NCBI RefSeq assembly: GCF_030582395.1
Contig: NZ_CP104382.1
Location: 1,178,001-1,242,000 of the forward strand
Source of the DNA: Ralstonia pickettii
GTDB lineage: Bacteria; Pseudomonadota; Gammaproteobacteria; Burkholderiales; Burkholderiaceae
Length of the DNA stretch: 64,000 bases
Reading direction: 5' to 3'
Shown here piece after piece: positions 45,730 through 52,838 of the stretch. Within the stretch, counting starts at the first letter, position 1; each line of letters opens with the position of its first letter. The notes beneath the pieces were generated by a model. It saw only the letters and a list, made by a program, of their open reading frames with translations, searched no databases and had not been told where the DNA came from. Made by a program: the position numbers and the translations under genes.

Positions 45730-46917
45730 ATGATCCAAGGTGCACTGCCCTGCAACGTCTGCCAGCAGCCGCTGCCAGAACCGATTTATCGCGCCGCGCC
45801 GCAAAGCTCGCTGTCTTCTCTGCGCCGCGCCATGGACGGCACGCTCGAGGTCTTCTGCTGCGCTGCGTGCGGCCATATTCAGACCGCCGAGCTGTGCGAC
45901 AACGGCAGCTTCTACGACACCGAGTACGACATCCTCGTCAACAGCGAGGAAGAAGACCAGATCTATGCGGTCGAAAACGGCCAGAAGATCTTCCGCGCCG
46001 ACCACCAGGTCGCCACGTTCCAGGGCAAGCTGGCATTGCAAGGCGCGTTGCATGAGGGCGCGCGCGTAGTCGACTTCGGCTGTGCAAAGAGCGCCACCAT
46101 GCGCCTGCTCAAGCAGCAGCGCCCCGACGTAAATGTCCATCTGTTCGACATCAGCGACCGCTACGTCGGCTTCTGGGAAAAATTCCTGAGCCCCGAACAA
46201 TGGGCGACGTACACGATCCCGCCGGCATGGCAGCGTTCGTTCGATGTCGTCAGCTCGTTCTTCTCTCTCGAACACATCCCCGACCTGACGACAGCGCTGC
46301 GCAACATTCACGGCCTGCTGCGGGATGGCGGCGTGCTGTACGCGATCGTGCCGAACACGTTCACCAATTCGGTGGATTTTCTGGTGGCGGATCACGTCAA
46401 CCACTTCACCCACACGTCGCTGCAGACGCTGCTGGCCAACCATGGGTTTGACTTGCTCGAGGCCGACGCGCACAGCCACCGTGGCGCATTCGTCGTGACC
46501 GCCGTGCGCCGTCCTGGCGACAGCAAACTCGCGCCGGTGCTCGATGCGCAAGCATTGGCCGACACGCAGAGCGCCGCTCGCAAGCTCGCCCACTTCTGGC
46601 AACAGGCCTCCAGCCATCTGACGGACTTTGAAACGCAGCACGGCAGCGCCCCCGCCGTCATTTACGGCGCGGGTTTCTACGGTGCCTACACGGCAAGCAA
46701 CCTGCAACAGCCGCATGCCCTGCGCGCTTTTGTCGATCAGAACCCGTACCTGCAAGGGTCTTCCCTGGCGGGCAAACCGGTGGTGGCGCTGGACAGCATT
46801 CCGGACGAAGTCGAAGTGGTGTACCTGGCCGTGAACCCAGTCATTGCCGATGAAGTGCGGCACACCGTGGAAGCCGCGTATCCGAATCGCTTCCGCTATT
46901 TCCGCTTCCAGCCATGA
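45730..46917 (+). CDS. Sugar C-methyltransferase-like SAM enzyme (Methyltransf_13/_14 architecture)
   Basis: The 395-residue protein has an N-terminal zinc-binding module (Cys8, Cys11, Cys44, Cys47). A SAM fold follows ('VVDFGCAKSATMRLL', about 115-128; 'SFFSLEHIPDLTTALRNI'), then a C-terminal Rossmann-like domain ('VIYGAGFYGAYTASNLQ', about 312-330). This three-part architecture is that of NDP-sugar C-methyltransferases such as TylC3. It begins 2 bases after the PhyH stop. Confidence 0.85.
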   Translation: MIQGALPCNVCQQPLPEPIYRAAPQSSLSSLRRAMDGTLEVFCCAACGHIQTAELCDNGSFYDTEYDILVNSEEEDQIYAVENGQKIFRADHQVATFQGKLALQGALHEGARVVDFGCAKSATMRLLKQQRPDVNVHLFDISDRYVGFWEKFLSPEQWATYTIPPAWQRSFDVVSSFFSLEHIPDLTTALRNIHGLLRDGGVLYAIVPNTFTNSVDFLVADHVNHFTHTSLQTLLANHGFDLLEADAHSHRGAFVVTAVRRPGDSKLAPVLDAQALADTQSAARKLAHFWQQASSHLTDFETQHGSAPAVIYGAGFYGAYTASNLQQPHALRAFVDQNPYLQGSSLAGKPVVALDSIPDEVEVVYLAVNPVIADEVRHTVEAAYPNRFRYFRFQP

Positions 46918-47429
46918 TCGCGCGCGGCTCCCTCGTCCTTCGGGAATGGCGCGAGAGCGACATCGCCCAACTGGTGCCGTTGCGCAACGATGTGCCGACG
47001 CAGCTGCAACTCATGACGCGTCCGCGGCCCAACTCGGCCGCGAGCGTGCGCGACTGGCTGATCGCAAAATCGAAGCAGAGCGACCTAGTGCTTTTCGTCA
47101 TTGCCAGCCAGGCAGATGACAGCGTGCTGGGCTACCTGCAGCTGAACCACATCGATGCGGTCAACCGACACGCTTCGCTGGGCATCTGCCTGGCGTCGTC
47201 CGCGCAATGCAAGGGCCACGGGCGGGCCGCATGCGAAGCCGCGTTTGCCTACGCCAGCGAAACGCTGTGCCTGCGCAAGATCACGCTGGAAGTGCTGGCC
47301 GAAAACACGCGCGCCATCGCGCTGTACGAGAAGCTCGACTTCCGCACCGTCGGCACGTTGGCCGGCCACTACCTGCAAGACAACCGCTGGCACGACGTTG
47401 TCCTCATGGAACGGATGCTCGCGTCATGA
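46914..47429 (+). CDS. GNAT-family N-acetyltransferase
   Basis: The ATG overlaps the methyltransferase stop. The 171-residue protein has the 'LVLREWRESDIAQLVPLRND' opening, the acetyl-CoA loop 'CKGHGRAACEAAFAYASETL' and 'ENTRAIALYEKLDFRTVG'. It matches the RimJ/RimL-type amino-sugar acetylases of surface-sugar clusters (PseH/WecD role). It would acylate the amino group added by the aminotransferase. Confidence 0.88.
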   Translation: MIARGSLVLREWRESDIAQLVPLRNDVPTQLQLMTRPRPNSAASVRDWLIAKSKQSDLVLFVIASQADDSVLGYLQLNHIDAVNRHASLGICLASSAQCKGHGRAACEAAFAYASETLCLRKITLEVLAENTRAIALYEKLDFRTVGTLAGHYLQDNRWHDVVLMERMLAS

Positions 47430-48139
47430 AAGTCGTGATCACTCAACCAATGCTGTTCCCGTGGGTCGGTCTGCTCGAGCAGATCATGCTGGCCGACGTG
47501 CTCGTCAATTACGCTGACGTTCAGTTCTCCAAGGGCAGCTTCACCAACCGCGTGCAGATCAAGGAGCCCGCCGGCACGCGCTGGATGACGGTGCCGCTGG
47601 AGAAGTTCCACCTCGGTGCGCGCATCGACGAAGTCAAACCCGCCACCAACGTCGACTGGCGAGCGCAGCATCTGCGCATGCTGGAGCAGGCCTACGAGGC
47701 CGCGCCGCATGCAAGCGACATGCTGGCGCTCGTGCGCTCCGTGTACGAAGCCGACTACACCAACATGGGTGCGCTGGCACTGGCGTCCATGCGGGCGGTG
47801 TGCCGTTACCTGGGCATCGAGCTGGACCGCAAGTTTGTCGACGCGCCGGAGCTGGACATTCCCGGGCGCAACACCGACCGCGTGCTCGCCATCGTGAAGA
47901 AGCTGCAAGGCGACACCTACATCACCGGACACGGCGCCAAGAACTACCTGGCCCACGAAGATTTCGAGCAGCAAGGCGTTGCCGTCGAATACATGAACTA
48001 CGCCATGCGGCCGTATCCGCAATTGCATGGCGCGTTCACCCCGTTTGTCAGCAGCCTGGACCTGATTGCCAATCATGGCCCGGCCGGCAAGCAGTACATG
48101 TGCCCTCAGACCCTCCACTGGCGCGAGTTCATCCAATGA
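47426..48139 (+). CDS. WbqC-family protein
   Basis: The ATG overlaps the GNAT stop (ATGA). The 237-residue protein starts 'VVITQPMLFPWVGLLEQIMLADVLVNYADVQFSKGSFTNR'-type and has 'NTDRVLAIVKKLQGDTYITGHGAKNYL', the WbqC signature. These proteins occur in O-antigen and flagellar glycan loci; their reaction is unproven but probably concerns amide bond formation or sugar assembly. Confidence 0.9.
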   Translation: MKVVITQPMLFPWVGLLEQIMLADVLVNYADVQFSKGSFTNRVQIKEPAGTRWMTVPLEKFHLGARIDEVKPATNVDWRAQHLRMLEQAYEAAPHASDMLALVRSVYEADYTNMGALALASMRAVCRYLGIELDRKFVDAPELDIPGRNTDRVLAIVKKLQGDTYITGHGAKNYLAHEDFEQQGVAVEYMNYAMRPYPQLHGAFTPFVSSLDLIANHGPAGKQYMCPQTLHWREFIQ

Positions 48140-49410
48140 GTGAAATCGAAGCAATCCAACCCGAAGCGCCGCAAGACGTGGCGCCTGTGAAGCAGGCCGA
48201 GGCCATCCAGCAGGTTGCGCTGAGCGTCTGCATCCCGACCTACAACCGCGCCCGCTATCTCGAGAATCTGCTTGCAGAACTCGTCTCGCAGACTGGCGAG
48301 CTGAAGTTCAGCTACGAATTGCTGATCGGCGACAACTGCTCGACGGATGCCACCGAAGAAGTCGTGGGCCGCTACCAGGACAAGCTGAACATCCGGTATT
48401 TCCGGCGCCCATCGAACCTCGGTTCCGACAGAAACCTGAGTGAGCTGTACCGCTCTGCACAGGGCAAGTACGTTCTCTATCATGCCGACGACGATCTGCC
48501 GATCCTTGCAGAGATCAACAACAACATCGATATCCTGGAACGCAATCCGGGCGTGGGTGTTGTCTTCGCGCCGTGGTTCATCCACGACCTGCCGACGCGG
48601 CAAGACCTGACCGCCTTCTACCGTCAGGACGACAACTACCTGATCGAGCAGCACGACTACGCCAAGCTGCTGGCGCTGGTGCTGTCGCACCACCTGTTTC
48701 CGGAGATCTACATCGCGCGCCGCGAGGTGATGAACAACCTCTATTTCAGCGCGCCGGAGCATGCCTTCTACGCCTTCGTGCATGCGGCGGAAATGCTCGG
48801 CTCCAGCGCGGTGTACTTCAGCAAGACACCGTTCTATCGCTCGGTCTCGCGCTACTTTGCCGACGAGACGCGCGCCCAGGCCGGCAACGAACAAGTGAAG
48901 TTCGCGTGGGACCGCTATCGCGGCGGTCTGGAATACCTGTTCGGCAAGTTCTGTCACACGCTACCCGCAGCCGAGCGGCCGGAGTGGCTGAATGCCGTCA
49001 ACCAGTTCATCCTGCTGCGCATGAAGGTGGCGCTACGCCTGCGCACCCAGGAGGGCGGCGACTGGATCAACAACTACTACATCGCCAACCGCGTCCGCGC
49101 GCTGGGCGAAGTGGCGGACTTGCCCGCGCCGTATGACCTGTACCGCGTCAATGCCGCGTTCGAATACGTGACCAAGCTCGACCCATTCCAGCCCCAGCCG
49201 CCCAAGTACGCCACCCTGCGCCGCGCGCCACTGCAGGTCTTTCATCACGCGCAAGCCTTTGCCGACACCGAGTTTCTGGTGCTCGACGACGATGCCGCCA
49301 TTCCCCATCACACCGTCATCGTCACGCCGATTCCGATGGAGATTGCGGTGCCTGCCGGCCGTGAAGTCCGCTTCGTCTCGGAACTCGAAACACTCGCCAA
49401 ATTTCCCTGA
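48136..49410 (+). CDS. GT2 glycosyltransferase with long C-terminal extension
   Basis: The ATG overlaps the WbqC stop. In this 424-residue protein a GT-A domain (about 28-250) shows 'LSVCIPTYNRARYLENLL', 'LLIGDNCSTDATEEVV' and the metal motif 'YHADDDLPI'. The rest (250-424) is a mixed helical part of unknown role. It belongs to the same co-directional operon, and the second fliE follows 18 bases after its stop. Confidence 0.9.
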   Translation: MSEIEAIQPEAPQDVAPVKQAEAIQQVALSVCIPTYNRARYLENLLAELVSQTGELKFSYELLIGDNCSTDATEEVVGRYQDKLNIRYFRRPSNLGSDRNLSELYRSAQGKYVLYHADDDLPILAEINNNIDILERNPGVGVVFAPWFIHDLPTRQDLTAFYRQDDNYLIEQHDYAKLLALVLSHHLFPEIYIARREVMNNLYFSAPEHAFYAFVHAAEMLGSSAVYFSKTPFYRSVSRYFADETRAQAGNEQVKFAWDRYRGGLEYLFGKFCHTLPAAERPEWLNAVNQFILLRMKVALRLRTQEGGDWINNYYIANRVRALGEVADLPAPYDLYRVNAAFEYVTKLDPFQPQPPKYATLRRAPLQVFHHAQAFADTEFLVLDDDAAIPHHTVIVTPIPMEIAVPAGREVRFVSELETLAKFP

Positions 49411-49428
49411 GTCACTGGTCACGCCCAC

Positions 49429-49758
49429 ATGGATCTTTCCAACGCCCATTCCGTCGTCTCGCTGATGAACAGCGTGCTGGCACCGACAAGCGCCGTCGGC
49501 GGCAGCACCGCCAGCGGCGAGGCCGGCAAACCCAGTGTCGACTTCGGCTCCGTGCTCAAGTCGTCGCTCGACCGTGTCGACGCTTCCCAGCAGAAGGCCG
49601 AATCGATCTCCCGCAGCTTTGAAATGGGCAATAACGATGTCGACCTGCACGACGTGATGCTCTCGCTGCAGAAGGCCAACATCGACATGCAGACGGCCGT
49701 GCAGGTGCGCAACAAGCTCGTCTCGGCCTACCAAAGCATCATGAGCATGTCGATCTGA
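49429..49758 (+). CDS. fliE: Flagellar hook-basal body protein FliE, copy 2
   Basis: The 109-residue protein is almost identical to the FliE at 39791 over its last 65 residues. The N-terminus differs by a few residues (four residues shorter). It keeps all conserved FliE positions and looks functional. Having two fliE copies bracket a glycan operon is unusual. Confidence 0.95.
   Translation: MDLSNAHSVVSLMNSVLAPTSAVGGSTASGEAGKPSVDFGSVLKSSLDRVDASQQKAESISRSFEMGNNDVDLHDVMLSLQKANIDMQTAVQVRNKLVSAYQSIMSMSI
49651..49697 (+). repeat. 47-bp identical repeat in fliE copy 2
   Basis: Identical to 40025-40071 in the first fliE. Direct orientation means recombination between the two would delete the 9.6-kb island. 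Confidence 0.9.
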
Positions 49759-49818
49759 CATCACGCTGCACCCCCTTTTCCACGTGGCGGAGAGGGGTTT
49801 CCAGTCCTCCTTGCCATT

Positions 49819-49836
49819 TATATTGTGTTCAATATA
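49819..49836. promoter_or_regulatory. OhrR operator-like inverted repeat before ohr
   Basis: TATATTG-tgtt-CAATATA is a perfect AT-rich inverted repeat 76 bases before ohr, of the kind bound by the MarR-type OhrR. Another repeat, ATCGAT-tttg-GATCGAT, follows at about 49845. Confidence 0.6.
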
Positions 49837-49911
49837 ATTGTGTCATCGATTTTGGATCGATCTCCCGGCCGACATGTCGCCGACCGGGCTTCCCAATAAG
49901 AGGACCCGACC

Positions 49912-50334
49912 ATGAAAACGCTCTACCAGACCCAAGTCACCGCGGAAGGCGGCCGTGCCGGCCATGTTCGTAGCGCCGATGGCACGCTGGATCTGCCCCT
50001 CTCGCTACCGCGCGAACTCGGTGGCGCAGGCGGTGCAGCTACGAATCCCGAGCAGCTGTTTGCCGCAGGTTATGCGGCCTGCTTCGAAAATGCAGTGCTG
50101 CATGTGGCACGTGCCAAGCAGATCAAACTGGCGTCGACCTCGGTCACGGCCACGGTCGGCATCGGCCCGCGGGAAGACGGCGGCTTTGCATTGACGGTGT
50201 CGCTGGCGGCCACCCTGGGCGGCGTCGATCAGGCGACCGCTGAAGCGCTTGTGGCTGCGGCACATGGCGTGTGCCCCTATTCGCATGCCGTCCGTGGCAA
50301 TATTGACGTCCAATTGAACACGGTCACGCGCTGA
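49912..50334 (+). CDS. ohr: Organic hydroperoxide resistance protein Ohr (OsmC family)
   Basis: The 140-residue protein has the two reactive cysteines, Cys57 in 'AACFENAVLHVA' and Cys121 in 'GVCPYSHAVRGNIDV'. It begins 'LYQTQVTAEGGRAGHV', typical of Ohr. It reduces organic hydroperoxides using lipoyl thiols. It is followed by ohrR and preceded by an AT-rich inverted repeat. Confidence 0.95.
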   Translation: MKTLYQTQVTAEGGRAGHVRSADGTLDLPLSLPRELGGAGGAATNPEQLFAAGYAACFENAVLHVARAKQIKLASTSVTATVGIGPREDGGFALTVSLAATLGGVDQATAEALVAAAHGVCPYSHAVRGNIDVQLNTVTR

Positions 50335-50409
50335 GCCTCTTGCTCCGCCCTGTTGGGCCGAAGCGGCACTCGCCGCTCGAGCGCCAGACCGTCTCCCCGG
50401 GAGTTTTCC

Positions 50410-50853
50410 GTGAACGACGTGCTGGCGCTCGATCAGCAGCTCTGCTTTCCTTTGTATGCCGCCGGCCACTTGCTGACGCGCCTCTACCGCCCGCTACTCG
50501 ACGAGCTGGGGCTGACCTATCCCCAGTACCTGGTGATGCTGGCGTGCTGGCAGCAGGCGCCATGTGCGGTCGGCGACCTCGGCCGCCGTCTGTACCTCGA
50601 CACGGGCACGCTGACGCCCCTGCTCAAGCGCCTCGAAGAACAAGGCCTCGTCACGCGCACGCGCGATCCTGATGATCAGCGCCGCGTCGTCATCGAATTG
50701 ACCGACGCCGGCCGTGCACTGCGCGAACGCGCGTCCAAAGTGCCTGAAGCTCTTGCCTGCAAGATTCCGCTGGAATTGGACGAAATTGGCGCCACGCGCG
50801 ACGTGCTGCGCAAGCTGCTCGACGCTCTGGCCACAGCGGACGACCGCGAATGA
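50410..50853 (+). CDS. ohrR: MarR-family organic peroxide sensor OhrR
   Basis: A GTG start at 50410 behind GGGAG gives 147 residues. It has the redox cysteine in 'LALDQQLCFPLYAAG' (Cys12) and the winged helix 'LGRRLYLDTGTLTPLLKRLEEQGLVTRTRDPDDQRRV'-type. OhrR represses ohr and is released when the Cys is oxidised by organic peroxides. Its stop overlaps the next glycosyltransferase gene. Confidence 0.93.
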   Translation: MNDVLALDQQLCFPLYAAGHLLTRLYRPLLDELGLTYPQYLVMLACWQQAPCAVGDLGRRLYLDTGTLTPLLKRLEEQGLVTRTRDPDDQRRVVIELTDAGRALRERASKVPEALACKIPLELDEIGATRDVLRKLLDALATADDRE

Positions 50854-51932
50854 GCGCACCGTCTGCTTCCGCCGATCTGGCGCTGGTTGTCATCGCACGC
50901 AATGAAGCCGACAGCATTGCGCGCTGCCTGCTCAGCGCCAAGCCGTTTGTCGACCGCATGGTGGTACTCGATACGGGCTCGACAGACGACACCGCCGCCA
51001 TTGCGCAGTCATGCGGCGCGCTCGTCAGCCACATGACCTGGACGAACGATTTCTCGGCAGCGCGCAACACCGCACTGCAGGCCGCCAATGCCGACTGGAA
51101 CCTTATCCTCGACGCTGACGAATGGCTCGAAAGCGGCGGCGAGCATCTGCGCACGCTCAGCGGTGCGGCCCCGTCCGTCGGCGTGGTGTGCGTCAAGAAC
51201 GATACCGATGCAACCGAATCCGCCAGCCAGTTGATAGCGTGGATTCCGCGACTGCTGCCGCGTGGCGTGCACTACACGGGGCGGATCCATGAGCAGCCGG
51301 TGTCGTCCTTGCCGGCGACGCGCGTGCCGGTCGTGGTGCGCCACGACGGCTATACCGCGGCCAAGATGCAGAAGAAAGGCGAGCGCAATACCCAACTGCT
51401 GCTGGATGAACTCGCGCATCGGCCGGATGACCCGTATGTGCTGTATCAGCTCGGCAAGGAAACCGAGCTGCATCATGAAGACTATGCAAAGGCCGTGAAC
51501 TACTACGCGCGCGCCTTCAGCCTGGCGCCCGCAGATGCGCCGTACCGCCGTAACCTGGCGCTGCGTTATGTGTACAGCCTGGGCAAGGCCGACCGCGTTG
51601 ACGAGGCACTGGCGCAAGGCGATGTCGCCATCCAGACGTGGCCCGACTTTCCGGATCTGTGTTTTGCGCTGGGATTGGTCTTGCTGGATGCGGCGGCCAA
51701 GCACCCTGACGAGGCAGGCGTGCGGTGGCTACCGTTGGCGGAGCAGGTCTTCAACCGCTGCCTGGAAATCGGCGATCAGCCGGAGATGGACGGCAGCGTC
51801 GTCGGCCGGGGCAGCTTCCTGGCAGCCCAGCAACTGGCGATCGCGTACCAGATGCAGAGCCAAGCGCTCGCACGCAAGTCCGAGCACTATCTGACGCTGT
51901 CAAAACAGCTGCAGGACGCGTCGTCTCAATAA
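50850..51932 (+). CDS. GT2 glycosyltransferase with TPR-like domain, copy 2
   Basis: The ATG overlaps the ohrR stop (ATGA). The 360-residue protein is a paralogue of the one at 40169 over its whole length ('[38 protein letters not shown]'-type opening, 'LILDADEW', 'GRIHEQPV', '[12 protein letters not shown]'). The substrate pocket is otherwise diverged. It is placed behind ohr-ohrR, which is odd for a glycan enzyme. Its 3' end overlaps the convergent fliT by 7 bases. Confidence 0.9.
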   Translation: MSAPSASADLALVVIARNEADSIARCLLSAKPFVDRMVVLDTGSTDDTAAIAQSCGALVSHMTWTNDFSAARNTALQAANADWNLILDADEWLESGGEHLRTLSGAAPSVGVVCVKNDTDATESASQLIAWIPRLLPRGVHYTGRIHEQPVSSLPATRVPVVVRHDGYTAAKMQKKGERNTQLLLDELAHRPDDPYVLYQLGKETELHHEDYAKAVNYYARAFSLAPADAPYRRNLALRYVYSLGKADRVDEALAQGDVAIQTWPDFPDLCFALGLVLLDAAAKHPDEAGVRWLPLAEQVFNRCLEIGDQPEMDGSVVGRGSFLAAQQLAIAYQMQSQALARKSEHYLTLSKQLQDASSQ

Positions 51933-52282
51933 CGCGCCATGCTGCCGTAAGCGTTGCTGGCGTTGGTGGCACGGCGTGCCGTGTCGATGCGCTTCTGCAG
52001 GCGGTCCAGGCGCGGATACACCATGGCGCGCACGCGTGCGTCATCTTCCAGAATGCGCACGAGCAGCGTGCGCTTGCGCTCTACATCGGCACGCGAGAGC
52101 TGCGGATGCGGTTCGGAACGGCGCAGCGCATCCACATAGGCGGCGCTTTCGCGTTCCAGCGTACTGACGACTTCCCAGTTACCCACTTCGGCCGCGCTGA
52201 CCATTTCAGCGGTCAGACTTGCGATGGCTTCGTAGCAGGCGAACCGACTTTCGCTGTCCTTGATCGGGATGTTGCGGTGCAT
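51926..52282 (-). CDS. fliT: Flagellar chaperone FliT
   Basis: The start at 52282 follows GGAG. The 118-residue helical protein has 'SRFACYEAIASLTAEMVSAAEVGNWEVVSTLERESAAYVDAL'-type, the FliT pattern. FliT is the FliD export chaperone. It ends the fliC/D/S/T block. Confidence 0.85.
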   Translation of the reverse strand: MHRNIPIKDSESRFACYEAIASLTAEMVSAAEVGNWEVVSTLERESAAYVDALRRSEPHPQLSRADVERKRTLLVRILEDDARVRAMVYPRLDRLQKRIDTARRATNASNAYGSMARY

Positions 52283-52340
52283 ATTGGCTCCAGTTGGGCC
52301 GAATTCAGTCAAAGGTCGCTTTACTACAAACGACGTGCAA

Positions 52341-52778
52341 TCAGCTCACAACGCTGAGGTGGCTGTTTGCCGCAGCAGCACCCGGTTGGCCGGCTTGGCC
52401 GATGGCGAGCCACGCATCCTGCAGCGGGACCAGCAAAGCATCCACCTCCGCGAGGATCGTCAGATCGTTGTTCGCGTTCGCCAACAGCAGCCGGCGCAGC
52501 ATGTAGTCGTACAGATTGTTCAGTTGCACGGCAATCTCGCCGCCGCGCTGGTGATCCAGGCTGGCCTGCAGCCCCTGGCCGATGATCGAGATGGCCTTGT
52601 CGAACGCCCGCACCTTGGCCAGCACGTCGCCGCGCTGCATGGCGGCACTGGCCAGGTTGATGGCGGCCCGCGCGCCTTCAAACAGCATGGCGATCAGGCG
52701 GTGCGGATTGGCGTCTACCACGGACGTCTCGATGCCGACTTGCGCATAGGCACCGATGGCACGGCGTGCAGCGTACAT
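52341..52778 (-). CDS. fliS: Flagellin export chaperone FliS
   Basis: The 145-residue helical bundle protein shows 'RRAIGAYAQVGIETSVVDANPHRLIAMLFEGARAAINLA', the conserved FliS core, and 'DKAISIIGQGLQASLD'. It binds the C-terminus of FliC. It is transcribed with fliD upstream and fliT downstream. Confidence 0.95.
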   Translation of the reverse strand: MYAARRAIGAYAQVGIETSVVDANPHRLIAMLFEGARAAINLASAAMQRGDVLAKVRAFDKAISIIGQGLQASLDHQRGGEIAVQLNNLYDYMLRRLLLANANNDLTILAEVDALLVPLQDAWLAIGQAGQPGAAAANSHLSVVS

Positions 52779-52838
52779 GGAAATGGTCCTCGCTGTAGTC
52801 TGTTTTGTTTTGGGTTGTGCTCTAAACCTAAACCCGGC

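Noticed and set aside
39791-49758. Two fliE genes as possible insertion-sequence or transposon ends
   Set aside because: The repeats are coding and direct, with no terminal inverted repeats, transposase or target duplication; a recombination-type duplication fits better.
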